From NCBI RefSeq assembly GCF_900156105.1, contig NZ_FTMS01000012.1, positions 62,001 through 126,000 on the forward strand: a stretch of DNA of 64,000 nt, written 5' to 3'. Shown here one piece after another: positions 46,998-56,280 of the stretch. Position 1 is the stretch's first letter; every line of letters starts with the position of its first letter. Made by a program: the position numbers and the translations under genes. This DNA is from Alkalispirochaeta americana. GTDB lineage: Bacteria > Spirochaetota > Spirochaetia > DSM-27196 > Alkalispirochaetaceae. A model generated the notes under the pieces. That model was not told the DNA's origin, searched no databases, and saw only the letters and a program-made list of their open reading frames with translations.

Positions 46998-48446
46998 CTA
47001 TTTCCTCCAGTATCTCGGGGTGAAGAGAATCAACACCGTAAAAACCTCAAGCCGCCCGATCAGCATGATCGCCGAGAGAAACCACTTTGTCCCCCGGGGA
47101 AAAGCTGCGTAATTGCCGGTGGGACCGATCGTGTCAAATCCGGGACCGATATTCCCCAGCGTAGCCAGGGCTGTGGAAAAGGAGGTCAGCAAGGACTCTC
47201 CGCTGAAGGAGACCACCAGTGTGGTCAGGAGGAGGAGAAGAAAATAGAGGAAAAAAAACCCCGTAATGCCCAGGAGCATCGTTTTTTTCAGGGGAGTCCG
47301 GTTCATGTGGGGAGAAAAAACCCCCCGGGGATGGAGCAGGTAGCTCATCTCGTTGATCCCCTGCTTGAAGAGGGCCGTGAGGCGAACTACTTTGATTCCT
47401 CCGCCGGTTGATCCGGCACAACCACCCACAAACATCAAGAGAAAGAGCACTGCCATGGCCGCTCCGGGCCAATAGAGATAATCGGCCGTGGCGTAGCCCG
47501 TGGTGGTGAGGATCGATGCCGTCTGAAAAGAGGCATAGCGCAGGCTCTCTCCCCAGGAACGATAGGTCTCGCCGTGGAGCGCCACCGTGGTAACCGCCGT
47601 GGCGGCAGCGAAAATCCCCAGATAGACCTTCAGTTCGGTGTCGCGCAGGACCGTGCGAAACCGCCCGGTAATGACGCTGTAGTAAAGGACAAAGTTGACC
47701 CCCGCGAGAAGCATGAAAACGGTGATGATGATGTCGATCGCCACGGAATTATAGGCGGCCACGCTGGCGTTTCGGGGAGAGAACCCTCCCGTTGCCATGG
47801 TTCCAAAGGTGTGGGTCAGGGCGTCAAAGAGATTCATCCCTGCCACCATGAGCAGCACCGTTTCGATAGCCGAGAGGCCAATATACAGGAGCCAGAGAAT
47901 CTTCGCGCTATGGGTGATCTTGTGGGTGAGTTTGTCCACCGATGGTCCGGGAGCTTCTGCCCGGACCAGTTGCAGGCCCTTGAAGCCCAGGAGGGGAAAG
48001 ATCGCCACGGTGAGTACGATGATCCCCATTCCACCGAGCCAGTGTGTGAAGGATCGCCAGAAAAGCAGCGACCGGGGCAACCCCTCGATATCGGTGAGGA
48101 TCGTGGCTCCCGTGGTGGTAAACCCGGACATGGTCTCAAAAAAGGCATCGGTGTAGTTCGGTATTGCCCCGGTGAGAAAAAAAGGAAGAGCCCCCAGGGC
48201 TGCCACAGTGATCCACGAGAGGGTCACCACCAAAAATCCATCGTGGTTCGAGAGGGTGATCCCGCTCTTGCGGGTGAGCCAGAAAAGAAGTGCCCCGATG
48301 ATTCCTGTGGGCACCGCAACCTGGATAAAAGCGAGGAAAGCCGCCTCTTCCCGGTAGATCAGGGCAACCCCGGCGGGGATCAGGAGGATAATCGCCGTGA
48401 TCCAGGTCAGGACAGACAGAATACGGAGAACCAGAAGCTTGTTCAC
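46998..48446 (-). CDS. trkH: Trk potassium uptake protein, transmembrane channel subunit
   Basis: 482 residues, polytopic. All four selectivity-filter loops of the TrkH/KtrB family are visible: SGFTTTGATIL, GTMATGGFSP, ASILTTTGYAT and ATLGNIGPGF. K+ enters through this channel in the inner membrane, gated by the cytosolic TrkA ring. The start overlaps the trkA stop by 4 bp, so trkA-trkH is a coupled minus-strand operon. Length matches TrkH (about 480). Confidence 0.95.
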   Translation of the reverse strand: MNKLLVLRILSVLTWITAIILLIPAGVALIYREEAAFLAFIQVAVPTGIIGALLFWLTRKSGITLSNHDGFLVVTLSWITVAALGALPFFLTGAIPNYTDAFFETMSGFTTTGATILTDIEGLPRSLLFWRSFTHWLGGMGIIVLTVAIFPLLGFKGLQLVRAEAPGPSVDKLTHKITHSAKILWLLYIGLSAIETVLLMVAGMNLFDALTHTFGTMATGGFSPRNASVAAYNSVAIDIIITVFMLLAGVNFVLYYSVITGRFRTVLRDTELKVYLGIFAAATAVTTVALHGETYRSWGESLRYASFQTASILTTTGYATADYLYWPGAAMAVLFLLMFVGGCAGSTGGGIKVVRLTALFKQGINEMSYLLHPRGVFSPHMNRTPLKKTMLLGITGFFFLYFLLLLLTTLVVSFSGESLLTSFSTALATLGNIGPGFDTIGPTGNYAAFPRGTKWFLSAIMLIGRLEVFTVLILFTPRYWRK

Positions 48447-49849
48447 GGTGCCGCCACGAAAAGGGCCTGGAGTGTATCGGCGTGCTCTCTCTTGCCGATG
48501 ATCACCACCGTATCGTTTCCCTGGGGGATATAGTCACCGCCGGGAATCCAGTGGTCCTCGCCCCGGCTCACGGCCAGAAGGAGCGTATCCTGGGGAAACC
48601 GTACCGCCCGCAGGGGCCGCCCGGCCAGCCGGGAGCCGGCTTCAACCCGGAACTCCAGCACCTCCAGTCGTCCGTCAAAGAGGCTGTGGACGCTCTGGGC
48701 ACCGCTACGCTTGATGTTATAGAGGACCGAGTTGATAACAGCCTGCTTTACGCTGGTGACGGTGTCGATCTCCAGGCGCGAGCAAATTGCTGCGTAATTG
48801 GTGTTATTCACCAGAACTGCCGACCGGGGAATGCCCAGGGAACGGGCCGAGAGAGCCGTGACGATGTTGAGTTCCTGGTTATCCGTTACGGCCAGAACCA
48901 GGTCCGAGTTCGTCAGGTTTTCCTCGGTAAAGACTCCCTCTTCGGAGATATCGGCGTTGACCACCAGGGCCTCGGGAAAACGCTGAGCCAGGTTCTTGCA
49001 CTTTCTGGCATCGCGCTCCACCAGAACCACGTGCTTTTGCCGGAACGATGTTTTCAGACGCTGAAGCCACGATCGGTCCTGCAGGGGGTTCCGGGAATAC
49101 CCCAGAAGGTGTTCCGCGATCAGTATTCCCGCTTTGCCGCCTCCCACGATGACCACTTTGTCCAGTTGCTGCCGATGTTTTCCAAAAGCCCGGAAGACCT
49201 CGTCCAGACCGTCCCGTTTACCCACGATATAGAGAATGTCGTTCTCCCTGATATCGGTATTCCCGTCGGGGATCACATAATTGTCGTCGCGGTAGATCGC
49301 TGCCACCAGGAAGGTCACATCAATCTCGAGAAAAGCGTCTTTCATGGATGCCCCGATGATTTTGGCCCCCCGGGGGACGGGAAGGTTGCGAATCTGGAGT
49401 TCCGAGTGCGAGAAGAGAATCACATCGCTCATGGCCCCGTGCTCGATGCTTTGAATCAGTTCCCGGGATGCTTCGATTTCGGGGTTTACAATGGCGTCGA
49501 TTCCAAGAAACTTCCGCGACGAGAGAGTCGCCTCGGAATAGTTGATGCTACGGATTCGGGCGATCTTGCGGGGCTGGGGAAACTCGCTGGAGACGAGCCC
49601 GCAGGCCACCATGTTTACCTCGTCCGAGCCGGTCACGGCTACAAAGACATCGGCACTGGCGCACCCGGCGCGGCGAAGCGCGTCCAGACTGTTGCCTTGC
49701 TGGTTCAGAACGGTGCAATCCAGACGGTTTGACAAAATCCGTGCTTTCTCCGGATCTTCCTCGATAAGGACAACATCCACCTTGTCGTCGATAAGTTGTT
49801 GCGCGATCTGGGACCCCACGGATCCTCCGCCAAGTATTATAGTCTTCAC
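48443..49849 (-). CDS. trkA: Trk potassium uptake regulatory subunit, NAD-binding
   Basis: 468 residues with two RCK modules: RCK-N1 MKTIILGGGSVGSQIAQQLI (Rossmann G-x-G-x-x-G) with DVVLIEEDPEKA, RCK-C1, then RCK-N2 KVVIVGGGKAGILIAEHLLG with HVVLVERDARKC, and RCK-C2 ending LQALFVAAP. TrkA forms a cytosolic ring that opens TrkH in response to nucleotides. The start is a GTG; no strong SD, but a TATGAT box lies 14 bases upstream on the minus strand. Confidence 0.95.
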   Translation of the reverse strand: MKTIILGGGSVGSQIAQQLIDDKVDVVLIEEDPEKARILSNRLDCTVLNQQGNSLDALRRAGCASADVFVAVTGSDEVNMVACGLVSSEFPQPRKIARIRSINYSEATLSSRKFLGIDAIVNPEIEASRELIQSIEHGAMSDVILFSHSELQIRNLPVPRGAKIIGASMKDAFLEIDVTFLVAAIYRDDNYVIPDGNTDIRENDILYIVGKRDGLDEVFRAFGKHRQQLDKVVIVGGGKAGILIAEHLLGYSRNPLQDRSWLQRLKTSFRQKHVVLVERDARKCKNLAQRFPEALVVNADISEEGVFTEENLTNSDLVLAVTDNQELNIVTALSARSLGIPRSAVLVNNTNYAAICSRLEIDTVTSVKQAVINSVLYNIKRSGAQSVHSLFDGRLEVLEFRVEAGSRLAGRPLRAVRFPQDTLLLAVSRGEDHWIPGGDYIPQGNDTVVIIGKREHADTLQALFVAAP

Positions 49850-49873
49850 GAGATCCCGAGGCTATCATAAATG

Positions 49874-49903
49874 GCCCGGGTGGTCACGGCCCGAGTGGTC
49901 ACG
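49874..49903. repeat. 15-bp near-perfect tandem repeat upstream of trkA
   Basis: GCCCGGGTGGTCACG (49874-49888) and GCCCGAGTGGTCACG (49889-49903), one mismatch, followed by a decayed third copy (GGCCGGGGCACAG). Each contains GTGGTCAC. It lies between the divergent trkA and epimerase genes. Confidence 0.8.
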
Positions 49904-49990
49904 GGCCGGGGCACAGGGACCAAGGCTGCGGCTGACAAGACCCGTTGCCTTCGGTATGATGGGACCATTCAGGATCGCAAGGAGGCTTCC

Positions 49991-50911
49991 ATGGAGATTG
50001 CCCTGGGGGTTAATACCGACTACTCCGGCGACAGGGGATCGCCCGGGCCCGCCCTGGAAGAGATCGCCCTGGCCGGGTTCTCCCATGTCATGTGGGGGCA
50101 CCACTGGAATACGGATTTTCTCTATACTCAGCCCGAGATCTGCGCAATCGCCTCCCGCATGAACGAGCTGGGGCTCTTTCTTATGGACACCCACGGCTCC
50201 AGCGGTGTGGAGAAGTGCTGGTATTCCTCCTGCGAATACGAGCGTCTCGCCGGAGTAGAGTTGATACGAAACCGCGTGGATATGACAGTCTGTCTGGGTG
50301 GCGATACCGTTGTCCTCCATCCCATGATCACCGATCCCTCCCGGATCGATCAATGGCGTAGCCAGGGTGAGAAGAGCCTCCGTGAGCTGGAGCAGTACGT
50401 CAGGAACAGCGGGGTCTCGCTGGTTCTGGAAAATCTCTTTCAGAGTGATCATCTTGAAGAGCGGGACCGATCTCTCCAGGGCTTTGAAACGCTGGAGTAT
50501 TTTTTTGAGCGCTTCGATGCCGGGTATCTTGGCTTTTGCTGGGACACGGGCCACGCCTTTATCCTGGGGGAGAAAGCCTTCGCGTGGTCCTGTGACCTTG
50601 CCCGGAACCGTCTCAGGACACTTCATCTGAATGATAACCGTGGGGATGCAGATCAGCATTCCCCGCCCCTCACCTGGGATTCTCCCTGGACAACCATCGC
50701 CGAGGTTATCGCTGCTTCTCCCTACCCGCCGGGAAAACCTCTTCTTTTTGAGATTGATGCCCGGACAAACGGCGGTGAACCCCGGTCTTTTCTTGCCGGA
50801 GCACGCCAGAAAGCGGAGGATTTTTCCGCTCTCGTCTCCTCTGCCCGGAGTCGGAACAGAGCCGGTACGGGTAACCAGGGGCAACCCTCGCGGCACGGCA
50901 GGGAAGGCTAG
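49991..50911 (+). CDS. sugar phosphate isomerase/epimerase-like TIM-barrel protein
   Basis: 306 residues, AGGAGG SD seven bases before the ATG. It is an AP-endonuclease-2-type (xylose-isomerase-like) TIM barrel: ISOM pattern ALAGFSHVMWGHHWNTDF, DTHGSSG, VVLHPMI, LVLENLF (metal glutamate), FCWDTGHAF (Asp and His ligands), TLHLNDNRG and LLFEID (last glutamate). The family includes sugar epimerases, myo-inosose enzymes and hydroxypyruvate isomerase; the exact substrate is unclear. The C-terminus is a basic Ser/Arg/Gly tail. It lies 18 bp before a transporter gene and likely works with it. Confidence 0.85.
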   Translation: MEIALGVNTDYSGDRGSPGPALEEIALAGFSHVMWGHHWNTDFLYTQPEICAIASRMNELGLFLMDTHGSSGVEKCWYSSCEYERLAGVELIRNRVDMTVCLGGDTVVLHPMITDPSRIDQWRSQGEKSLRELEQYVRNSGVSLVLENLFQSDHLEERDRSLQGFETLEYFFERFDAGYLGFCWDTGHAFILGEKAFAWSCDLARNRLRTLHLNDNRGDADQHSPPLTWDSPWTTIAEVIAASPYPPGKPLLFEIDARTNGGEPRSFLAGARQKAEDFSALVSSARSRNRAGTGNQGQPSRHGREG

Positions 50912-50929
50912 TGTGGAACAGGTTCTTCT

Positions 50930-51838
50930 ATGTCGGTAACTGCGATTTTTCTGGTGCTGGTATCGGCACTGGTCCACGCCGGGTGGAATCTTCTGGGAAA
51001 GAGGGACAGCGCCAACGGAGCCTATTTCTGCATGGCCAGTGCAACCGGTGCGCTGCTGCTCCTTCCTCTGGTGTGTTTCTGGTGGCCTGCGGTGGTCCAG
51101 ATCCCTTCGGTGGTCTGGTGGTACCTTCTTCCTACAGGAATATTTCAGGGCCTCTATTTCGGCGGGCTTGCAGGGGCCTATCGGCGGGGGGATCTCTCTG
51201 TGGCCTATCCGGTGGCCAGGGCGTTTCCCGTTCTCATGGTCCCCCTTTTTTCCCTGCTCCTGGGAAACGGCGCTCCTCCCGGCAGAATCGCCCTGGGAGG
51301 GATGGTTGTGGTAACTCTGGGGTTGCTGGTGCTTCCCCAGGATCGCCTGGACCGTTTTTCGCCGGAACATCTTTGGGGAAGATGGATTTTGTACGCCTTT
51401 CTGGCCGGTCTGGGCACAACGGGGTATTCCCTGATCGATGATCGAGCCCTGAGCGCCTACAGGGGAGCCCTCTCGGGTGATCTGGTGCATTTTCAGGCGC
51501 CCCTCGTCTATGCGGCCTTTCAATCGGCTGTCACAGCCGGTGTTCTGGCCGTGCTGGGAACCATCAGGCAGGGGCCTCGCCGCTTCGCCCGGTCTCTCGG
51601 TGCGCTTTGGGGAGGGTCAGCGTTTTTGGCCGGAGCAGCCATTGTGATTGCCTACGGTCTGGTCCTGGTGGCCTACGGGTTTGCCCGCAACGTCTCCTAT
51701 GTGGTAGCCTTTCGCCAGGTGAGTCTGCCCCTGGGAACGCTCATGGGGGTTGTTCTTCTGCACGAGCGTCTGACGCCGCCACGCCTGGTGGGTACGGTGC
51801 TCATCATTGCAGGGCTGGTTCTTGTCAGTCTGGGGTAG
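50930..51838 (+). CDS. EamA/DMT-superfamily transporter
   Basis: 302 residues with about ten transmembrane helices in two EamA halves (helix pair LVSALVHAGWNLLGK at the start; TGYSLIDDRALSAYRGAL opens the second half; the last helix is VGTVLIIAGLVLVSLG). It is a drug/metabolite transporter of the inner membrane, moving small solutes such as amino acids or metabolites, often outward. The start lies 18 bp after the epimerase stop. Its last 14 bp overlap the end of the convergent binding-protein gene. Confidence 0.9.
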   Translation: MSVTAIFLVLVSALVHAGWNLLGKRDSANGAYFCMASATGALLLLPLVCFWWPAVVQIPSVVWWYLLPTGIFQGLYFGGLAGAYRRGDLSVAYPVARAFPVLMVPLFSLLLGNGAPPGRIALGGMVVVTLGLLVLPQDRLDRFSPEHLWGRWILYAFLAGLGTTGYSLIDDRALSAYRGALSGDLVHFQAPLVYAAFQSAVTAGVLAVLGTIRQGPRRFARSLGALWGGSAFLAGAAIVIAYGLVLVAYGFARNVSYVVAFRQVSLPLGTLMGVVLLHERLTPPRLVGTVLIIAGLVLVSLG

Positions 51839-52679
51839 CCCGAGCCGGGAGATAGCGTGCATGGAGTTCCTCGCTGCGGGTTCGGCGGATCTCCCCCAGG
51901 GTATCCCATATCTGTTGGGCCAGTCCGGGATGGGCCTGGACAAACCGGTGTGAGAGCATCAGGAAATAGTCTTTTTCCTCAAGAGGAATCTCCTCCTTTA
52001 CGATGAGGCGAAACCGCTCGGGCTCTGCTGCCAGAAGGGCATCGGCGGTCACATCCTGTAACACGGCGCCCTCCAGGCGGCTCAGAAGGATCATTTCCAG
52101 AGCGTTGGTTGTGCCGGGCACCTCCCGCACCGTAATCCCCCGTTGCTCCATGTCCTGGACGATCGAGTACCCCAGGGGGGCTCCCAGCGCATTCAGGGCC
52201 GAAGGGGTTCCCCGAAGGCCCTCTCCGTCCCATCGAAGCGACGAGTCTCTTCGCCGGTACAGGGAGTAGCGCAGGGTGGTAATGCGCCGATCCGGGTCCG
52301 GGGGACCCTGGTGTCTCCCGTCGGTAGTAGGGTACCAACCCAGGTGCAACCGGTCTTTCCGGTAGCTGGCGTTGAAGATTCCATCGTAGGAGTTGTTGCC
52401 CAGGCCGGCCAGGTTTCTGCTCCAGGGCACCCTCACCAGGGTTATCCTCAGACGGGGGATTTCCTCTTCCAGAGCCTGAACCATCTCAACGGCGATTCCG
52501 GGAAACCGGGGCAGGACCTCCTCGGTGTTTCCCATGTAGTAGGGAGGTTGCTCCTTGTTCTCGTAGGCGATAGTAAGGTGAATATCCCGGGGTAGAGAAA
52601 CCACCAGGATTGGGGGCAGGAGGAGAAACAAGAGCAACAGGGGGCTCCGGGGGAATCTCCTTCCAATTCTGTCTTTCAC
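51825..52679 (-). CDS. orphan periplasmic solute-binding protein, SBP_bac_3-like
   Basis: 284 residues. A signal peptide (RRFPRSPLLLLFLLLPPILV) is followed by HLTIAYENKEQPPYYMG and PGIAVEMVQALEEEIPRLRI, the layout of family-3 binding proteins in which the ligand sits between two lobes. Later landmarks are YDGIFNASYRKDR and LLSRLEGAVLQDVTADALL. The family normally feeds polar-amino-acid ABC importers, but no permease or ATPase is adjacent. It faces a chemoreceptor gene across a 183-bp divergent gap, so it could serve as a periplasmic sensor for that receptor. Confidence 0.8.
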   Translation of the reverse strand: MKDRIGRRFPRSPLLLLFLLLPPILVVSLPRDIHLTIAYENKEQPPYYMGNTEEVLPRFPGIAVEMVQALEEEIPRLRITLVRVPWSRNLAGLGNNSYDGIFNASYRKDRLHLGWYPTTDGRHQGPPDPDRRITTLRYSLYRRRDSSLRWDGEGLRGTPSALNALGAPLGYSIVQDMEQRGITVREVPGTTNALEMILLSRLEGAVLQDVTADALLAAEPERFRLIVKEEIPLEEKDYFLMLSHRFVQAHPGLAQQIWDTLGEIRRTRSEELHARYLPARATPD

Positions 52680-52800
52680 CCTTCTAAAGTACCTCCTTTT
52701 TTTTCTCCCATCAACTATTCCGGGTAATCCAGGTGCTCCGGGTTCTTTTGAAACTCGGCCTGTCCTGGAGGAAACCCTTCGGTGACTTGGTACCGTCGAT

Positions 52801-52829
52801 TTGAAAAATCAGGGGCCGGCTCGTACTCT
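52801..52829 (+). promoter_or_regulatory. promoter for the Cache chemoreceptor gene
   Basis: TTGAAA (52801-52806), a 17-bp spacer and TACTCT (52824-52829), with a predicted start near 52836 and a 27-base leader containing GAGAGG. Confidence 0.45.
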
Positions 52830-52862
52830 TAAAAAGGAAGGTAACAAAAGAGAGGTAAGCCC

Positions 52863-54953
52863 ATGTCAGTAAAGATGTCGATAAAGTTCAAGGTCGCAGC
52901 CTCCATCGGAGGCATTCTGGTTTTCGCCTTTGCCCTCCTGATCGGCCTGGCAATGAACCAGGCGCAACGGATCCTGGAGGAGGAGGTTGCCCGGGGCCTT
53001 CGGACAGCTGTTACGGAGGCTGAAAAGCTGACCCGGGAGCGAATGGGTAACTCGATTCTGGCTCTGGAATCGCTTGCAGCCCGGCGAATCATCGACGACG
53101 ATACCCCCTGGGAGGAAAAGATCTCTGCGATTCAGGAAGATCTGGACCGTCACGGCTACGAGCGGCTGGCCCTGGCCGACTCCTCTGGTGATGCCGTGAG
53201 TTTCAACCGGGAGCGCACCAGTGTAAACGTGGCCCCGCGGGAGTTCTTTCAGATCGCCCAGGGGGGGCGGTCAAACATATCGGATGTTCTCATAAGCCGG
53301 GCCACGGGCGATGCCGGAATTGTTGTGGCTGTTCCTGTTTTTCGTGAGGGTGCAGTGTCGGGTGTCCTCTACGGGGTGATCGGCCAGTCGTCGCTGAACG
53401 ATATTGTGAGCGACTTCAGGTACGGTGAAACCGGCCAGGCCTTTGTCGTGAACGATTCAGCGGTCCTGACCGCCCACATTGACATTGATCAGGTCATTGC
53501 CCAGCGGAACCTCCTGGAAGACGCCCGGGAGACACCGGGAGACGAGTCCTTTGCGAGGTTTCTTGAGGAGGGAGTTCTCTCGGGCGAGGTTGGGGTGGGC
53601 CGCTACCAGCAGGGCGGGCGTGCTCTTGCAGCGGCCTATGCGCCCATAGAGAACAGCAACTGGCACATGGTAGTCACCGTCGAGCGTGCCGAGGCTCTCA
53701 GGTCGATCATCAGGCTTCGCAGGATTCTGATCATTCTGGGAATGATATTCTTTGCGGGTGCCGTTCTTCCCGTCTACTTTGCCCTGAGAACGGCTCTTCG
53801 CCCCCTCGATACTGCCGGGGCGGCGATCAGGGAGATCGCCCAGGGTGAGGCCGATCTGACGCGGAAGATTGACCTGGCCAGGAACGACGAAATCGGAAGG
53901 CTTGTGCAGGATTTCAATACCTTCGTGGGCAAGCTGCGCACTATCATGGTGCAACTTAAAGGAGCCCAGCAAACATTGGCCTCGGTGGGGCAGAACGTGG
54001 CGGCCACGGCCCAGGAATCGGCCGGCGCAACTGCGGAGATTCTGGCAAATATCGACAGCGTGCGCCGCCAGACGGAGAAGCAGCTTGCCGGAGTCGATAA
54101 TTCAGTGAGCGCCGTGGAAGAGATGGCCAAGAACATCGAATCCCTGGACAGAATGATCGCCACCCAGGCTGCGGGAGTGACCCAGGCCTCGGCATCGATC
54201 GAGGAGATGGTGGGAAATATCTCTTCCGTGAGTACCTCGGTGGAGAAAATGTCCCAACGCTTTCTCTCTCTTGTGAAGACCCTCGAGGCGGGGCAGGAGA
54301 AGCAGAGCGCCGTGGAGGAGAAGGCTGGCCTCATTTCCAGCCAGTCCGAGCTTCTTCTCTCGGCCAACGAGATGATCTCCAACATAGCAGCCCAGACAAA
54401 CCTCCTCGCCATGAACGCCGCGATTGAGGCCGCCCACGCCGGCGACGCAGGACGGGGCTTTTCTGTGGTGGCCGGAGAGATCCGGAAGCTTGCCGAGACT
54501 TCGGCGAAGCAGTCGCAAACGATCGGAATGGAGCTGGGCAAGATTCGGGGGTTGATCGCGGAGGTTCTGGAAGCGTCCCAGGAATCGGGAGCGTCGTTCC
54601 ACGATATTGTTGGTGGTATTCGGGATACGGAAGTGCTGGTCCGGGAGATTGATCAGGCCATGAAGGAGCAGGAGCAGGGATCGAAACAGATTCTGGAAGC
54701 CCTTCGCGATATCAACGATGTCACCTCCGAAGTCCAGTCGGGAGCATCGGAGATGACCGAGGGGAACGCCCTGGTTCTTGGCTCTTCCCAGGAGTTGGCC
54801 ACCATGTCCCGCGAGATATCCCTGGCCATGGACGAGATGTCTGCCGGTGCCGCCGAGATAAATCGGGCCTCGGAAGAGGTCGCCCGGCTCTCGGCCCAAA
54901 ACAAGGAGGCGATCGACCAGATGGAAGATACCATCGGACGCTTTACGGTGTAG
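52863..54953 (+). CDS. methyl-accepting chemotaxis protein with periplasmic Cache domain
   Basis: 696 residues. Transmembrane helix 1 (about 10-30), a periplasmic Cache-type domain (about 35-275) with GYERLALADSSGDAVSFNRE and VVVAVPVFREGAVSGVLYGV, transmembrane helix 2 (ILIILGMIFFAGAVLPVYFA), a HAMP domain (RTALRPLDTAGAAIREIAQG), and the signalling coiled coil with the tip [20 protein letters not shown]. Cache domains bind small organic ligands directly or through binding proteins. SD GAGAGG. It is followed by a GC-rich hairpin. The divergent orphan binding protein next door is a possible ligand partner. Confidence 0.93.
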   Translation: MSVKMSIKFKVAASIGGILVFAFALLIGLAMNQAQRILEEEVARGLRTAVTEAEKLTRERMGNSILALESLAARRIIDDDTPWEEKISAIQEDLDRHGYERLALADSSGDAVSFNRERTSVNVAPREFFQIAQGGRSNISDVLISRATGDAGIVVAVPVFREGAVSGVLYGVIGQSSLNDIVSDFRYGETGQAFVVNDSAVLTAHIDIDQVIAQRNLLEDARETPGDESFARFLEEGVLSGEVGVGRYQQGGRALAAAYAPIENSNWHMVVTVERAEALRSIIRLRRILIILGMIFFAGAVLPVYFALRTALRPLDTAGAAIREIAQGEADLTRKIDLARNDEIGRLVQDFNTFVGKLRTIMVQLKGAQQTLASVGQNVAATAQESAGATAEILANIDSVRRQTEKQLAGVDNSVSAVEEMAKNIESLDRMIATQAAGVTQASASIEEMVGNISSVSTSVEKMSQRFLSLVKTLEAGQEKQSAVEEKAGLISSQSELLLSANEMISNIAAQTNLLAMNAAIEAAHAGDAGRGFSVVAGEIRKLAETSAKQSQTIGMELGKIRGLIAEVLEASQESGASFHDIVGGIRDTEVLVREIDQAMKEQEQGSKQILEALRDINDVTSEVQSGASEMTEGNALVLGSSQELATMSREISLAMDEMSAGAAEINRASEEVARLSAQNKEAIDQMEDTIGRFTV

Positions 54954-54987
54954 CTCTCAGCCCATAGACAGTGCCCTATGGAACGGT

Positions 54988-55018
54988 GTGCCGCCACTCC
55001 CGGGGGGAGCGGCGGCAC
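54988..55018. terminator. hairpin between convergent chemoreceptor and dehydrogenase genes
   Basis: GTGCCGCC (54988-54995) pairs with GGCGGCAC (55011-55018), with an inner CTCCC/GGGAG stem. No T-run follows on either side; it may act in both directions. Confidence 0.45.
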
Positions 55019-55040
55019 CGAGGAAAGCGCCTGGCCAGGA

Positions 55041-56126
55041 TCAGATCAGATAGCTCTCCAGGCTACCCTGCCGATAGAGGGTGCGGGGCATCTTCTCGGT
55101 GGTCACATACCCTGCCGGGGCGTTCATCACATCGGGAATCCTGTTCACCATGGTTGCGCAGGTTAGTTCCACCGTGGAGGGACGGGTAATTACTACCTGG
55201 GTTTCGGGTTCGCCCTGAATCGTCCATTCGTTCCGGTCGCACTCGTCGGGAGCGTAGACCTTGCCGATGCATTCCGATTCGATGGTGATCCCCTCTTCTG
55301 TTTCTGTTACCACCAGGGCTGACATCCCCGTGGCCTTTCCTGCGGGAACGGTCATCCCCAGGGTCGACGAGCTAAGATCTTCCTGGCAGGTCTGGGGAAC
55401 ACAGGTTTGTGTCTGCCTGGTTACGGTGAGTCCCAGCTGAGAGCAAAGCCAGCCGTTGACGTTCCACATATAGGAGGGGAGGAACGTTCCCTGATCGACA
55501 AGTTTTTGCCGTTCCTCGTCGGAAATGTTATCGGCCCTGGCTATTTCGCTCTCGAACTCTTCCAGGGTGAGACCTGCTCCGTGTCCCTTGGCGAGAGCAA
55601 TTCCGTAATCCTCAACATTATAACTGGATTTACCTTTTATCTTCGTGATCCGATGCGTCGCTCCTGCCAAAGTAGTGATCAGGTTTCCCCAGAATACATC
55701 CTGATACCCCGTGCCGCAGATGGTGCACCCTGTTTCTCTGGCCAGCTCGTCTATTTTCCTGGTCATCTCCGGATCAGAGTTCCAGGGGTAGATCGCCTCT
55801 TCGCAGATGGTGATTGCGTTGATCCCGTTCCGGGCGCAGATCATCAGGGCCTCCTCAACGTCGCGGAGGAGACTCATGGTAGTGATGAGGCATACATCAG
55901 GCTTGATCCTCTTGAGCTCTTCCTCCGCCCGGGATGCGTCCTGGACCACAACACCTTCGGGAGCCGTGGTGGCTGTACCGGTAATTTCGGAGATATCCTT
56001 GCCAATTACGTGGGGATTCATGTCAAAGGCTGCCACAAGCTGGCCACCCTTTTCCTGGACGTACCTCATGGTATAGATCGACATTTTCCCGCATCCGTAC
56101 TGCGCAACTCGTATCTTGTCTTTCAT
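55041..56126 (-). CDS. 2,4-diaminopentanoate dehydrogenase-like / DapB-fold oxidoreductase
   Basis: About 361 residues from ATG 56126 with AGGAGA upstream. An N-terminal NAD(P)-binding Rossmann fold (KIRVAQYGCGKMSIYTMRYV, then LVAAFDMNPHVIGKDISEI) and a dihydrodipicolinate-reductase-like second domain (CTICGTGYQDVFWGNLITTL). Overall length and the CEEAIYPWN segment resemble 2,4-diaminopentanoate dehydrogenase of ornithine fermentation rather than true DapB (about 250-270 residues). No ornithine aminomutase or thiolase genes are nearby, so the substrate is uncertain. It has its own MerR-type promoter and lies downstream of the MerR gene. Confidence 0.65.
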   Translation of the reverse strand: MKDKIRVAQYGCGKMSIYTMRYVQEKGGQLVAAFDMNPHVIGKDISEITGTATTAPEGVVVQDASRAEEELKRIKPDVCLITTMSLLRDVEEALMICARNGINAITICEEAIYPWNSDPEMTRKIDELARETGCTICGTGYQDVFWGNLITTLAGATHRITKIKGKSSYNVEDYGIALAKGHGAGLTLEEFESEIARADNISDEERQKLVDQGTFLPSYMWNVNGWLCSQLGLTVTRQTQTCVPQTCQEDLSSSTLGMTVPAGKATGMSALVVTETEEGITIESECIGKVYAPDECDRNEWTIQGEPETQVVITRPSTVELTCATMVNRIPDVMNAPAGYVTTEKMPRTLYRQGSLESYLI

Positions 56127-56210
56127 CGTTTTTTCTCCTTCCTCACAAAAATTCTTCACAAACATTTCTCACAAACGTGATCCGACACGGGTTTTCCGTG
56201 CTTCAGGAGA

Positions 56211-56241
56211 ATGATAAAGGTTGTTCCAGGAATAAGGTCAA
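56211..56241 (-). promoter_or_regulatory. MerR-type promoter with 19-bp spacer
   Basis: Read on the minus strand: TTGACC (56241-56236), a 19-bp spacer and TATCAT (56216-56211). The spacer holds an imperfect dyad, CCTTATTCC-T-GGAACAACC. An over-long 19-bp spacer with a centred dyad is the hallmark of promoters that MerR-family activators realign by DNA distortion. It lies between the MerR gene and the dehydrogenase gene it would drive. Confidence 0.6.
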
Positions 56242-56280
56242 GGATTTCGCGAAAAAATTATAGAAAAGACCCCGGGCTGC

